A stretch of DNA of 64,000 nt, taken from Aestuariimicrobium sp. p3-SID1156. Lineage in GTDB: Bacteria > Actinomycetota > Actinomycetes > Propionibacteriales > Propionibacteriaceae. Made by a program: the position numbers and the translations under genes. The notes under the pieces were generated by a model. That model did not search any database, was not told the DNA's origin, and saw only the letters and a list, made by a program, of their open reading frames with translations. Shown piece by piece: positions 51,360-60,817 of the stretch. Location: contig NZ_JALXXB010000001.1 of assembly GCF_025144225.1 (NCBI RefSeq), positions 124,001-188,000 of the forward strand, in the 5' to 3' direction. Position 1 is the first letter of the stretch. Every line of letters begins with the position of its first letter.

Positions 51360-52676
51360 TCAGCCGAGCGCTCGAGCGGCGGCCTGCGCGGCAGCTGGCA
51401 GGGCCGAGACCACTCGGTCCAGCGCCCGCTCGTCGTGGGCGTCGGAGAGGAAGCAGACCTCGAAGGCGCTGGGCGGCAGGTAGATTCCCTGCTCCAGCAG
51501 CGAGTGGTGGAAGGCGGCATAGGCGCCGGTGTGCTGGGTCTTCGCCGATTCGTAGTCGGTGACCGGGCCCTCGGTGAAGAAGACCGAGAAGATGGTGCCG
51601 ATGGCGTTCACCACATGGGGGACGCCAGCAGCCTCCAGCGCCTCGTGCCAAGCGCCCTTCAGCCGGTCCGCCTTGGCGTTGAGTCGGGTGTAGACCGCCT
51701 CGTCCAGCAGTGTGAGCTGGGCCAGGCCCGCCGCGGTGCCGAGCGGGTTCCCCGACAGGGTGCCCGCCTGGTAGACCGGGCCAACCGGGGCCAGCAGGTC
51801 CATCAGGTCGGCGCGGCCACCGAAGGCGGCCAGCGGCATGCCAGCGCCGATCACCTTGCCAAAGGTGAACAAGTCCGGCACCCAACCCTGCTCGGCGCCG
51901 TCGATGCCCCAGTAGCCCTGGGCCGAGGACCGGAAACCGGTGAGTACCTCATCGCTGATCAGCAGCGCGCCGTGCTCGTGGGCCACATCGTGGAGGAACT
52001 GGTTGAAGCCGACCCCGTCCATGACACCCGGAACGATGGCGCCCATATTGGCGGGAGCAGCCTCGGTGATGATGGCCGCAACCTGATCGGGAAAACGTCG
52101 GAATGCCTCACGGACTGCGTCCCGATCGTTGTAGGGGACCACGATGGTCTCGGCGACGATGGCCGCCGGGACACCCGCGGAACCGGGGATACCCATGGTG
52201 GCCGCGCCCGAGCCGGCATCGGCCAGGAGGCCGTCGGAGTGGCCGTGGTAACAGCCGGAGAACTTGATGATCTTGTCCCGGCCGGTGGCGCCACGGGCCA
52301 CGCGGATCGCCGACATGGTGGCCTCGGTGCCCGAGTTCACCAGGCGCACCTTCTCCACCGGCATCAGTGACACGATCGCGGCAGCGAGCTCACCCTCGCC
52401 GGGGTGCGGTGCCCCGAAGGAGATGCCCTTGGCGGCGGCCTCGCTGACGGCGTCCAGAATCGCAGGGTGGGCGTGGCCCATGATGATCGGTCCCCAGGAG
52501 CAGACCAGGTCGACGTACTCGTTGCCGTCCACGTCGTAGAGGTAGGCGCCCTTCGCGTGGTCCATGAAGGGTGGGGTGCCGCCGACCGAGCCGAAGGCAC
52601 GAACAGGGGAGTCCACGCCCCCGGGGATCAGGTGCTGGGCTTGACTGAACAGCTGGGTGGAACGGGAGTGCTTCAT
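51360..52676 (-). CDS. hemL: Glutamate-1-semialdehyde 2,1-aminomutase
   Basis: 438-residue PLP enzyme forming 5-aminolevulinate. The PLP lysine is in [22 protein letters not shown] near the start and [12 protein letters not shown] are family hallmarks. ATG 52676 overlaps the hemB stop. Last gene of the minus-strand heme operon. Confidence 0.95.
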   Translation of the reverse strand: MKHSRSTQLFSQAQHLIPGGVDSPVRAFGSVGGTPPFMDHAKGAYLYDVDGNEYVDLVCSWGPIIMGHAHPAILDAVSEAAAKGISFGAPHPGEGELAAAIVSLMPVEKVRLVNSGTEATMSAIRVARGATGRDKIIKFSGCYHGHSDGLLADAGSGAATMGIPGSAGVPAAIVAETIVVPYNDRDAVREAFRRFPDQVAAIITEAAPANMGAIVPGVMDGVGFNQFLHDVAHEHGALLISDEVLTGFRSSAQGYWGIDGAEQGWVPDLFTFGKVIGAGMPLAAFGGRADLMDLLAPVGPVYQAGTLSGNPLGTAAGLAQLTLLDEAVYTRLNAKADRLKGAWHEALEAAGVPHVVNAIGTIFSVFFTEGPVTDYESAKTQHTGAYAAFHHSLLEQGIYLPPSAFEVCFLSDAHDERALDRVVSALPAAAQAAARALG

Positions 52677-53671
52677 CAGTGGGCGTCCTTTCCCTCGCGG
52701 ATCCACTGGGCCGCCTCGAGGGCGGCGTAGGTGAGGATGATGTCGGCCCCGGCGCGGGTGAAGCTCATCAACGTCTCCAGAATGACGCGATCCCGGTCGA
52801 TCCATCCCTGTGCCGCGGCGGCCTCGATCATGGCGTACTCGCCAGACACCTGGTAGACCGCGACCGGCACCGGGGAGGCCTCGGCCACGCGGGCCAGGAC
52901 ATCCAGATAGGGCAGGCCGGGCTTGGTCATCACCATGTCGGCACCCTCAGCGATGTCCAGCTCAAGCTCGTGGAGCGACTCGCGCAGGTTGGCCGGATCC
53001 TGCTGGTAGGTGCGGCGGTCGCCCTGCAGCGAGGAATTGACCGCCTCCCGGAAGGGCCCGTAGAAGGCGGAGGCATACTTCGCGGTGTAGGCCAGGATCG
53101 CCACGTCCGCGAAGCCGGCCTCGTCCAGGGCGTGGCGGATCACCGCCACCTGGCCGTCCATCATCCCGCTCGGGCCCACGATGTGGGCGCCGGCCTGGGC
53201 CTGGGCAACGGCCATCCGCCCGTAGACCTCGAGGGTGGCGTCATTGTCGACCCGGCCCTGGTCGTCGAGGACGCCGCAGTGGCCGTGGTCGGTGAACTCG
53301 TCCAGGCACAGGTCGACCATGAGCAGGAGGCCGTTGCCGAACTCCTCACGGAGTCGCCGGGTGGCGACGTTGAGGATGCCGTTGGGGTCGGTTGCCCCCG
53401 ATCCGACGGCGTCCTTGGTCTCGGGGACGCCGAAGAGCATGATCCCGCCGATTCCCGCCTCGATGCAGCGACGCGCCTCCTCGACCAGCGAGTCCAGCGT
53501 GTGCTGCACCACTCCCGGCATGGACGCGATCGGCTGCGGCTCGCTGATGCCCTCGCGCACGAAGACGGGCAGCACCAGCGAGGCGGGACGCAGCATGTTC
53601 TCCCTGACCAGCGCCCGCATGGCGGGGGACTGGCGGAGGCGACGCGGGCGGGCGGTCAGATGCGGGTTCAT
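52676..53671 (-). CDS. hemB: Delta-aminolevulinic acid dehydratase (porphobilinogen synthase)
   Basis: 331 residues. The two Schiff-base lysines are in Y-T-A-K-Y-A-S-A-F and M-T-K-P-G-L-P-Y. The metal site reads [12 protein letters not shown], so the middle cysteine of the three-Cys zinc site is Asp. It joins two ALA into porphobilinogen. ATG 53671 follows GGAG; a TTG at 53677 is less likely. Confidence 0.95.
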   Translation of the reverse strand: MNPHLTARPRRLRQSPAMRALVRENMLRPASLVLPVFVREGISEPQPIASMPGVVQHTLDSLVEEARRCIEAGIGGIMLFGVPETKDAVGSGATDPNGILNVATRRLREEFGNGLLLMVDLCLDEFTDHGHCGVLDDQGRVDNDATLEVYGRMAVAQAQAGAHIVGPSGMMDGQVAVIRHALDEAGFADVAILAYTAKYASAFYGPFREAVNSSLQGDRRTYQQDPANLRESLHELELDIAEGADMVMTKPGLPYLDVLARVAEASPVPVAVYQVSGEYAMIEAAAAQGWIDRDRVILETLMSFTRAGADIILTYAALEAAQWIREGKDAH

Positions 53672-53673
53672 GA

Positions 53674-54570
53674 TCAACTCCGGGTGCTGGTGATGAGTTC
53701 TGCTGCTCCCTGACTGAGGAGTTCGCGGGCCAAGCTGCGGCCCACCTCCTCGGCGTCTGCCAGGCTGCCGCGCATCTCGCCCTCGATGCGACGGGTGCCG
53801 TCGGTGCTGATCGCCAGTCCGGAGAGGACCAGCTCGTCACCGAGCGCTGTGGCGAGGGCTCCCACCGGGGCGGTGCAGCCGGCTTCCAGGGTGTTGAGGA
53901 AGGCGCGTTCGGCGCCGGCCCGGGCGCGGGTGACAGGGTCGTCGAGCCTGGCGGCGGCGATGGCGGCCGGGGAGTCGAGGTCGTCGGCGCGGCACTCAAC
54001 GGCCAGTGCGCCCTGGGCGGCGGCGGGCAGCATGACTGAGGGGTCGAGGTACTCGGTGATGTGCTCCCCGCGACCGGCGCGGAGGAGCCCGGCGGCAGCG
54101 AGCACCACGGCGTCCAGCTCACCGATCCTGCCCAGACGGGTGTCAATGTTGCCGCGCAGGCCCTCGACGCGAAGGTCGGGGCGCACCGAGAGCAGCTGGG
54201 CGACGCGGCGCGCCGAGCCGGTGCCCACGCGAGCGCCCTCCGGGAGGGTGTCCAGGGTGAGGCCGTCGCGGGCGCAGAGCACATCGCGCGGGTCCTCCCG
54301 GGCGGGGGAGCAGGCCAGCGTGATGCCCTCAGCGGGGCCGGTGGGCAGGTCCTTCATGGAGTGCACGGCCAGGTCGATGCGCCCGTCCAGCAGGGCATCG
54401 CGAACGGCGGAGACGAAGATGCCGGTGCCGCCGATGCGGTCCAGCGGCGCCATGTTGACGTCGCCCTCGGTGCTGATGAAGACCAGCTCCGCGGGCTCGC
54501 CCAGGGCATCCGCCACCATCTGCGACTGCGTCCTGGCCAGCACGGACGCCCGGGTTCCGACGCGAATCAT
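53674..54570 (-). CDS. hemC: Porphobilinogen deaminase (hydroxymethylbilane synthase)
   Basis: 298 residues with the dipyrromethane-attachment cysteine in L-E-A-G-C-T-A-P-V-G, and conserved R-V-G-T-R-A-S-x-L-A-x-x-Q at the N-terminus and K-D-L-P-T early on. It polymerises four porphobilinogens to hydroxymethylbilane. It overlaps hemH by 4 bp and is followed 2 bp later by hemB. No hemD is present next to it. Confidence 0.95.
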   Translation of the reverse strand: MIRVGTRASVLARTQSQMVADALGEPAELVFISTEGDVNMAPLDRIGGTGIFVSAVRDALLDGRIDLAVHSMKDLPTGPAEGITLACSPAREDPRDVLCARDGLTLDTLPEGARVGTGSARRVAQLLSVRPDLRVEGLRGNIDTRLGRIGELDAVVLAAAGLLRAGRGEHITEYLDPSVMLPAAAQGALAVECRADDLDSPAAIAAARLDDPVTRARAGAERAFLNTLEAGCTAPVGALATALGDELVLSGLAISTDGTRRIEGEMRGSLADAEEVGRSLARELLSQGAAELITSTRS

Positions 54571-55748
54571 GAATCCACGCCGGCGGTGGTCGGCTTGTCG
54601 CGCATCCCCTGGCAGCAGGCGATCCCGCAGACGTCGGGGGTGGCGGGGAAGGAGGTGACCGTCTCGACCGGGTCGCGGCGTCCCAGGCGCTCCTCGACCA
54701 GGTCGACCAGGGCGGAGACGAAACGGGGGTCGGTGCCCGAGGTGGGTGTCCGGACGAAGGCCAGACCAAGGTCAGCAGCGGTCTGCCGTGCCTCGGTGTC
54801 CAGGTCCCAGATCACCTCGACGTGGTCGCTGATGAAACCGATGGGGACGCAGACGATGGCCTTCACGCCGTCCTCCGCTGCGGTCTCGATGGCGTCGTTG
54901 ATGTCGGGCTCCAGCCAGGGCTGGGCGGGGTTGCCCGAGCGGGACTGGAAGACGAACTGCTGCGGCACGGCGGTGCCGAGAGCCTCCTGGAGCTGGTCAT
55001 GGACCCAGGCGATGGCGGCCTGGTGCTGGGCGACGTACCAGCCGCCCGAGCCCGGGGTGCGGGTGTCCTCCGGGCCGGAGGAGGTGGCCATCACATCGGG
55101 CACGGAGTGGGTGGAGTACATCACCAGGATGTCCTCGGCGGCATGCCCGGCCTCGAGCATCTCCCGAACCCCGGCCACAGCACCGTCGAGCACCGGTGCC
55201 AGGAACCCCTCGGTGTTGAAGTAGTGCCGCAGCTTGTCGATGGTCAGGTCTGTCCCGCCGATCTCCTGGACGGTGGCCCCGAAGTCCTCCCGGTACTGGC
55301 GGCAACCCGAGTAGCTGGAATAGGCGGAAGTCGCCAGCCCCAACAGCGTGTGGCGTCCCTCGGCGACCGCCGCCCGTACGACGTCGGTGAGGTAGGGCTC
55401 CCAGTTGCGGTTGCCCCAGATCACCGGCAGGCCCAGCCCGCGGCGATCGATCTCGGCCTGCAGGGCATCACGCAGGGCGATGTTCTGCTCATTGATCGGC
55501 GAGACGCCGCCAAGGGCGCGGTAGTGCCCTGAGACAGCCTCGAGCCGCTCGTCGGGGATGCCGCGGCCGCGGGTGACGTTGCGGAGGAAGGGGATGACGT
55601 CGTCCTGACCGTTGGGGCCTCCGAAACTGGCCAGCAGCACAGCGTCATAGTCCGAGGTCAGGTGGTCGATGCCGGTGGCGGTGTGGTTCGGAACACCATG
55701 ATCAACACTGGCGTCGATGGCAGAGGGTGCGAGCGGGGTTTCAGTCAT
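54567..55748 (-). CDS. hemH: Coproporphyrin ferrochelatase
   Basis: 393 residues that insert iron into coproporphyrin III in the actinobacterial pathway (CpfC). The metal-binding S-T-H-S-V-P and the glutamate region E-x-L-x-x-G are present (M-Y-S-T-H-S-V-P). The C-terminus has D-V-C-G-I-A-C-C (C374, C378, C379) and an internal G-C-R-Q-Y, matching the ligands of the [2Fe-2S] cluster found in actinobacterial enzymes. Between hemQ (10 bp) and hemC (overlap). Confidence 0.93.
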   Translation of the reverse strand: MTETPLAPSAIDASVDHGVPNHTATGIDHLTSDYDAVLLASFGGPNGQDDVIPFLRNVTRGRGIPDERLEAVSGHYRALGGVSPINEQNIALRDALQAEIDRRGLGLPVIWGNRNWEPYLTDVVRAAVAEGRHTLLGLATSAYSSYSGCRQYREDFGATVQEIGGTDLTIDKLRHYFNTEGFLAPVLDGAVAGVREMLEAGHAAEDILVMYSTHSVPDVMATSSGPEDTRTPGSGGWYVAQHQAAIAWVHDQLQEALGTAVPQQFVFQSRSGNPAQPWLEPDINDAIETAAEDGVKAIVCVPIGFISDHVEVIWDLDTEARQTAADLGLAFVRTPTSGTDPRFVSALVDLVEERLGRRDPVETVTSFPATPDVCGIACCQGMRDKPTTAGVDS

Positions 55749-55758
55749 GACGGCCTCC

Positions 55759-56454
55759 TCAGGCGAGCAGTTGGGCGAGTTCGGCGGCGCTGTTCAGGCG
55801 GCGTCCGGTGTAGAAGGGCAGCTCCTCGCGGACGTGGCGGCGGGCTTGGGTGTAGCGCAGGTCCCGCATCATGTCGACCAGCTCGATGAGCTCGTCGGCC
55901 TCGAAGCTGAGCAGCCACTCGTAGTCGCCCAGTGCGAAGGCGCCGACGGTGTTGGCCAACACATTGGGGAACTTGCGGCCGGCCAGGCCATGCTCACGCA
56001 GCATCTCCGAGCGCTCCTCCTCGGGCAGCAGGTACCACTCATAGCTGCGCACGAAGGGGTAGACCGTCAGCCACTGCTTGGGCTCCTTGCCGTACATGAA
56101 GGCCGGCGCGTGGCTGCGGACGAATTCGGCCATGACATGAACACCCATGCCGTTCCAGGCGCGGGTCAGGCCTTGGGCGATGCCGAGGTTGCGGAAGTAC
56201 TGGCCGGCGGCCTGGATCGCCTCGGGGCGCTCGGCGTGGGTCCACAGCATGATGTCGGAGTCGGCCTTGAACTCGCTCATGTCGTAGATGCCGCGCAGGG
56301 TGACGCCCAGCTCCCGGCACTTGGTGACAAAGGCGTCCAGCTCGCCGGCGACCCACTGCTCGGACATGTTGACGTCGGCGACCTTCGAGTAAACGGCGTA
56401 GGAGGTGTAGGCGATCTGCTCGGGAACGGTGTCCGTGGCGGGGTTCTGGCTCAT
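55759..56454 (-). CDS. hemQ: Coproheme decarboxylase (hydrogen peroxide-dependent heme synthase)
   Basis: 231-residue chlorite-dismutase-fold enzyme (ChdC/HemQ) that makes heme b by decarboxylating coproheme. Family blocks: R-G-I-Y-D-M-S-E-F, the heme-side K-F-P-N-V-L-A-N-T and F-A-L-G-D-Y-E-W-L, and the C-terminal Y-T-G-R-R. ATG 56454 overlaps the hemY stop. Its presence defines the coproporphyrin-dependent route. Confidence 0.94.
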   Translation of the reverse strand: MSQNPATDTVPEQIAYTSYAVYSKVADVNMSEQWVAGELDAFVTKCRELGVTLRGIYDMSEFKADSDIMLWTHAERPEAIQAAGQYFRNLGIAQGLTRAWNGMGVHVMAEFVRSHAPAFMYGKEPKQWLTVYPFVRSYEWYLLPEEERSEMLREHGLAGRKFPNVLANTVGAFALGDYEWLLSFEADELIELVDMMRDLRYTQARRHVREELPFYTGRRLNSAAELAQLLA

Positions 56455-57908
56455 GCTGGCTCCTCTGTCAGTCGGTGGAGGGATTCTGCGGTGATGGGGT
56501 GGGTGGCACGCTGGCCGACGACATGGGCGGCAGTGCGACGTGCGTGGGAGGTGACGGCAGCGATCCCGGTGCCGGCCATCCAGGCGCCGGTCAGCGCCAG
56601 TCCGGGGTAGGACGCCAGTCGTCCGGCGACCTCGTGCAGCGCGTTCTGGTGTCCGGGTCGGGCCTGGGTCATGGTCTGGCTCCAGCGGACCTGGTCGAAA
56701 CCGACGATGCTGTCCCGCTCCAGGTGGATTCCGAGGATGCGACGGGCGTCGTTGAGGGCCAGATCGGGCAGCTCGACGCGGGTGGGAACCTCCTTGCCGG
56801 AGCGGCCGTAGGACAAGCGCAGCACGTGGCGATGGTTGCCCGGGTCCACGTGGTCCCATTTCGCGGAGACGTGGGTGAGGGCCTTGGCGATGATCCCGGG
56901 GGTGTGTCCTGCCAGCAGGACGCCGTTGTCGCGCGGCGCACCATCCAGACGCTCGTCGTCGACCACGAGGGTGGCCAGGGCGACCACGGAGGTCGGGATG
57001 GTCGGGATCGACTCGGCCAGGGCGCGCACGTCCTGGAGCAGGCTGCGGGTCACGTGCGGATTGGTGGCCACGACGACGTCAGCGGCGGTCAGGTCTGCGG
57101 CTGCGGTGCGCACCAGCCAGCCCTGCGGGACGGTCGGGTTCTCCTCGGTGTACTGCGGCAGGACGCGCTCGGCCGGGATGCCGAGCAGAATCTCCCCGCC
57201 AGCAGTTCGAATGCGTTCGGCGAGGGTGTCGACCAGGATCGACAGGGTGGGGGCCAGGCCGGCGACGGCGGCACCTGCTGACTGGCGTCCCGAGTCGTTC
57301 CGCGAGCGGATGGCGCGCACCGCTGCCTGGAGGGAGCCATGACGTTCGACCAGGACGGGCAGCTGCGGGGCGATGGAGTCGAGCTCGAGCAGGTCGGGGT
57401 GGGTCGAGTGGACGCCGCCGACGACGGGTTCCACCAGCAGGTCGCGCACCGCCCGGCCCATGCGGGTGGCGACATAGGCGCCCAGGGACACCCCCGGCTG
57501 GTAGCCCACCATCGAAGGCAGTGAGGACTCACGGGCCGCGTGCTGGGCAGCCTCCTGGCCGATGATCGCGACGACGTCGGGCGCCGTCGGGTCGGCGGGG
57601 ATCCCCAGATAGCTCATCGCGGGGGAGGGAAAGGCGCCGCGAACGTTCACGATCCAGGAGCGCCCGCTGCGGGGCAGGACGACACGGTCGCTGAGGCCAA
57701 GGTCAGCGAGCAGGTCGAAGACGATGGGCGTGGCGGTGGCGAAGCTCTCCGCGCCGGAGTTCAACGTCAGGCCGGCGACCTGGTGGCTGCGCAGCGGGCC
57801 GCCCAGGTGGTCGGTGGACTCCACCAGCACGACCCGGCGCCCCGCGCGGGTGAGCTCCCAGGCGGTGACGAGCCCTGCGAGGCCGCCGCCAACCACCACC
57901 GTGTCCAT
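56451..57908 (-). CDS. hemY: Coproporphyrinogen III oxidase (HemY/CgoX type)
   Basis: 485-residue FAD oxidase. The N-terminal V-V-V-G-G-G-L-A-G-L and E-x-x-x-x-L-G-G-P blocks bind FAD; the C-terminal A-L-T-G-A-W-M-A-G-T-G closes the fold. In organisms with HemQ this enzyme oxidises coproporphyrinogen to coproporphyrin III. It overlaps hemE and hemQ by 1-4 bp. Confidence 0.92.
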   Translation of the reverse strand: MDTVVVGGGLAGLVTAWELTRAGRRVVLVESTDHLGGPLRSHQVAGLTLNSGAESFATATPIVFDLLADLGLSDRVVLPRSGRSWIVNVRGAFPSPAMSYLGIPADPTAPDVVAIIGQEAAQHAARESSLPSMVGYQPGVSLGAYVATRMGRAVRDLLVEPVVGGVHSTHPDLLELDSIAPQLPVLVERHGSLQAAVRAIRSRNDSGRQSAGAAVAGLAPTLSILVDTLAERIRTAGGEILLGIPAERVLPQYTEENPTVPQGWLVRTAAADLTAADVVVATNPHVTRSLLQDVRALAESIPTIPTSVVALATLVVDDERLDGAPRDNGVLLAGHTPGIIAKALTHVSAKWDHVDPGNHRHVLRLSYGRSGKEVPTRVELPDLALNDARRILGIHLERDSIVGFDQVRWSQTMTQARPGHQNALHEVAGRLASYPGLALTGAWMAGTGIAAVTSHARRTAAHVVGQRATHPITAESLHRLTEEPA

Positions 57909-58990
57909 CAGGCCTGCACCCCGAGTTCATGGACCAGGGAGACCAGTTCGGTGAGGACGAGGGGATCGGCTTCCTTGGGGACGCCGTGGCCGAGGTTGAA
58001 GACATGACCAGGGGCGCTGCGGCCACGTTCGAGGACGATCCTGACCGCCTCGGCACGCGCCTGCTCGGAGGCAAAGAGCATGGCTGGATCGAGGTTGCCC
58101 TGCAACGGGGTGCCGCCGCCGAGGCGACGCGAGGCCTCGTCGAGGGGCAGGCGGTGGTCGACACCCATGACGGTGGCGCCAGCGTCCCGCATCGCGACGA
58201 GCAGCTCGGAGGTGTTGACTCCGAAGTGGACCCGGGGGATGGGCAGCTCGCGGATGTGGTCGAAGACGGCGGCCGAGTACTGCTGGACGTAGCCGAGGTA
58301 GTCCTCCAGGGACAGGCCCCCGGCCCAGGAGTCGAAGAGCTGGACGGCGCTGGCGCCGGCCTCGACCTGCGCGCGGAGGAAGCGGCCGGAGCGGTCGGCG
58401 ACCCAGCTGGCCAGGCGCCCCCAGAGGTCGGGGCGGCTGAACATCAGTGACTTCGTGTACAGGTATTCGCGGCTCGGGCCGCCCTCCACCAGATAGGAGG
58501 CCACGGTGAAGGGGGCACCGCAGAAGCCGATCAGCGGGGTGGTGCCCAGCTCGGCCACGGTCAGCGCGACGGCCTCACGGATCGGAGCGAGCGCCTCCTC
58601 AAAGGCGTCCGGGTCGCTGTTCTCGAGGGCGATGATGTCCTCTTCGGAGCGGATCGCGCGTTCGAGGACAGGGCCACGGCCGGGGTGGATCTCGACCTCG
58701 ATCCCGGCCAGGCGCATCGGGATGACGATGTCGCTGAAGAAGATGGCGGCGTCCACGTCGTGGCGCCGGACCGGCTGCAGGGTTATCTCTGCGGCCATGT
58801 CGGGGCGCAGGCAGGAGTCCAGCATCGTGGTGCCCTCGCGCAGCTGGCGGTACTCGGGCAGGGAGCGGCCGGCCTGGCGCATGAACCACACCGGCTGGCG
58901 GCTCGGGCGCTCGCCGCGATAGGCCGACACCAGTGCACTGTGGGCGGTGTCGTGGGCATTCCAGGGGTGCTGGGCAGGCAGTGTGGGCAT
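57908..58990 (-). CDS. hemE: Uroporphyrinogen decarboxylase
   Basis: 360 residues. The signature P-V-W-F-M-R-Q-A-G-R and G-F-C-G-A-P-F-T-V-A-S-Y are diagnostic; D-S-W-A-G and the C-terminal F-N-L-G-H-G are conserved. It makes coproporphyrinogen III. Starts at 58990 and 58999 are both possible (GGGGGA lies 5' of each). First gene of the operon, divergent from hemA. Confidence 0.95.
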   Translation of the reverse strand: MPTLPAQHPWNAHDTAHSALVSAYRGERPSRQPVWFMRQAGRSLPEYRQLREGTTMLDSCLRPDMAAEITLQPVRRHDVDAAIFFSDIVIPMRLAGIEVEIHPGRGPVLERAIRSEEDIIALENSDPDAFEEALAPIREAVALTVAELGTTPLIGFCGAPFTVASYLVEGGPSREYLYTKSLMFSRPDLWGRLASWVADRSGRFLRAQVEAGASAVQLFDSWAGGLSLEDYLGYVQQYSAAVFDHIRELPIPRVHFGVNTSELLVAMRDAGATVMGVDHRLPLDEASRRLGGGTPLQGNLDPAMLFASEQARAEAVRIVLERGRSAPGHVFNLGHGVPKEADPLVLTELVSLVHELGVQA

Positions 58991-59053
58991 CGGGACCATT
59001 GTCCCCCAGATGACCAAACCCGGCCAATTCTCGGCTCGCGGAGGTCGGCAGCC

Positions 59054-59059
59054 TATAGT
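59054..59059 (+). promoter_or_regulatory. -10 element for leaderless hemA
   Basis: TATAGT lies 6 bp upstream of the GTG at 59066 with no room for an SD, so the transcript should begin at or next to the start codon. No good -35 is seen in the 75-bp hemE-hemA gap. Confidence 0.55.
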
Positions 59060-59065
59060 GGTCGG

Positions 59066-60427
59066 GTGCTGTTGGCCCTCAGTGTGAGTCATTCCGAGCT
59101 GCCGCTCGGGCGGCTCGCGGACCTCTCGGCGTCCTCCGCCGGACTGCTGGAGGAGCTGGCCGCGGGCAACCAGGCGCACCCCTCAGTGCCGCTCAACGGC
59201 TGGGTGCTGCTGAGCACCTGCAATCGCTTCGAGCTCTACCTGGACGCCGATCGTTTCCATGACGGTCTCGACGTCGTCACCGACGCGCTGGAGCGCTGTA
59301 CCGGTTGGAAGCGCTCTGACCTCATCACTGTTTTCCAGGTCCGATCCGGGACGCCTGCTGCCGAGCACCTGTTCGCCGTTGCCGCGGGTCTCGAGTCGAT
59401 GGTGCTGGGCGAGGCCGAGATCACCGGCCAGGTGCGGGCTGCTTTCAACGACGCCCTGCACGCCCAGACCTCGACTCCGCTGCTCAATGACCTTTTCCAG
59501 CAGGCCCTGCGGACCGCCAAACGGGTGTCCACGGCCACTGCTCTGGGCCGCGCCGGTCGGTCGTCGGCTGAGGTCGTGCTCGACACTGCGGTGGCGCGAC
59601 TCGGCATTTCTCGACTGTCGGACGCCCGTGTGCTGGTCATCGGTACGGGCGCCTACTCGCGCGTCATCTGCGCTGAACTCGCGGTGCGTCGCGCAGGTGA
59701 CGTGGGGGTGTGGTCGCCCTCGGGGCGCCGGTCGGCGAGCGTGGACAAGTACGGCTTCAGCCACGTCACGCCCAGCCGCCTGCAGCACTGGTTCACTGCG
59801 GCCGACATCGTGATCACCTGCTCCGGGTCGGGGACGCCACTGGTGCGCCCAGAGCACTTCGAGCGCCGCGAGCTGGATCGTCCCGTGGTCATCATGGACA
59901 TGTCGCTGCAGCCCGATGTGGATGCGGGGGTGGCGCACTTGGACCAGTGCACCGTGCTGGGACTGAACTCGCTGGCCAGCGGGCTGTCGAGCGTGGGCGA
60001 ACAGGCGCTGGCCGAGGCCCGTTCAGTCATCGCCGACGGTGTGGAGCGGTTCGAGTCGCGGCAGCGAATCCGGACGGCGGATCCGGTGATCGTGCGAATG
60101 CGCGGCTACGTTGGCGAGCTGATCGCCGACGAGGTCGACTCGCTGCGCGTCCGGTTGCCCGAGGAGACCGTCGTCGAGGTCGAGAAGGCGCTGCGACGGG
60201 TCTACCGCAAGGTGCTGCACGGGCCGACGGTGATGGCGCAGAAGCATGCCGAGGCCGGCACCACGGATGCCTACCTGCAGGCGCTGCACACCGTGATGGG
60301 CATCGACATGGGCGCTGCTGATGGCGTCCCCCTGATTGATGCCGAGGCGCTGCCGCTGGGCACAGTCAATCCCGACGCGGGCAACCCTGATGAGGTGGGC
60401 AATGGGCTGGTTCCGCAAGAGCGTTGA
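59066..60427 (+). CDS. hemA: Glutamyl-tRNA reductase
   Basis: 453 residues. Catalytic C52 in L-L-S-T-C-N-R-F-E, V-L-G-E-A-E-I-T-G-Q-V in the substrate domain, the NADPH fold V-L-V-I-G-T-G-A-Y-S-R and a C-terminal dimerisation helix. With HemL it forms the C5 route to 5-aminolevulinate. GTG 59066 is set by the family N-terminus (L-A-L-S-V-S-H). The 3' end overlaps the rhodanese gene by 26 bp. Confidence 0.95.
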   Translation: MLLALSVSHSELPLGRLADLSASSAGLLEELAAGNQAHPSVPLNGWVLLSTCNRFELYLDADRFHDGLDVVTDALERCTGWKRSDLITVFQVRSGTPAAEHLFAVAAGLESMVLGEAEITGQVRAAFNDALHAQTSTPLLNDLFQQALRTAKRVSTATALGRAGRSSAEVVLDTAVARLGISRLSDARVLVIGTGAYSRVICAELAVRRAGDVGVWSPSGRRSASVDKYGFSHVTPSRLQHWFTAADIVITCSGSGTPLVRPEHFERRELDRPVVIMDMSLQPDVDAGVAHLDQCTVLGLNSLASGLSSVGEQALAEARSVIADGVERFESRQRIRTADPVIVRMRGYVGELIADEVDSLRVRLPEETVVEVEKALRRVYRKVLHGPTVMAQKHAEAGTTDAYLQALHTVMGIDMGAADGVPLIDAEALPLGTVNPDAGNPDEVGNGLVPQER

Positions 60428-60773
60428 AGGCGGCATCGGCGTCGAGGAGGCGCTGGGGCTGCTGAGCAAGGGCGGCGTCCTGTGTGATGTGCGGACCCTG
60501 CGCGAGTACGAGATGGGGCATTGCCCCGGTGCGCTGCTGGTGGATCCGAAGGCTGTGAACGAGGACCCGTGGTTTGCCGTGCACGGGGACAACCCGCTGG
60601 CCGAGCCAGATGGAGCCATGATTTTCGTCTGCGACACCGGGCTGCGGAGCTCGATGGCCGCGAGGTCGGCCAAGGAGAAGGGCTGCAACGCCGAGTTCCT
60701 GGCCGGTGGTGTGCTGGCCTGGCGGGAGGCGGGTCAGTTCCTGCTCCCCGGCCCACCGCGGACGCGTCGCTGA
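60402..60773 (+). CDS. Rhodanese-like domain protein
   Basis: 123 residues, a single rhodanese fold with the catalytic loop F-V-C-D-T-G-L-R-S (C77) and the R-T-L-R-E-Y-E-M-G-H entry motif. GAGGTGG precedes ATG 60402 inside hemA, so it is translated with glutamyl-tRNA reductase. A role in sulfur transfer or thiol protection near hemA is possible but unproven. Confidence 0.88.
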   Translation: MGWFRKSVEGGIGVEEALGLLSKGGVLCDVRTLREYEMGHCPGALLVDPKAVNEDPWFAVHGDNPLAEPDGAMIFVCDTGLRSSMAARSAKEKGCNAEFLAGGVLAWREAGQFLLPGPPRTRR

Positions 60774-60778
60774 GAAGG

Positions 60779-60800
60779 CGAGGTGGGCGTGACCACCTCG
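60779..60800. terminator. Hairpin between convergent rhodanese and permease genes
   Basis: CGAGGTGG and CCACCTCG (60779-60786 and 60793-60800) pair perfectly around a 6-nt loop in the 44-bp gap between converging stops. No T-run. Confidence 0.6.
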
Positions 60801-60817
60801 ACCAGCTCCGAGTCCCC

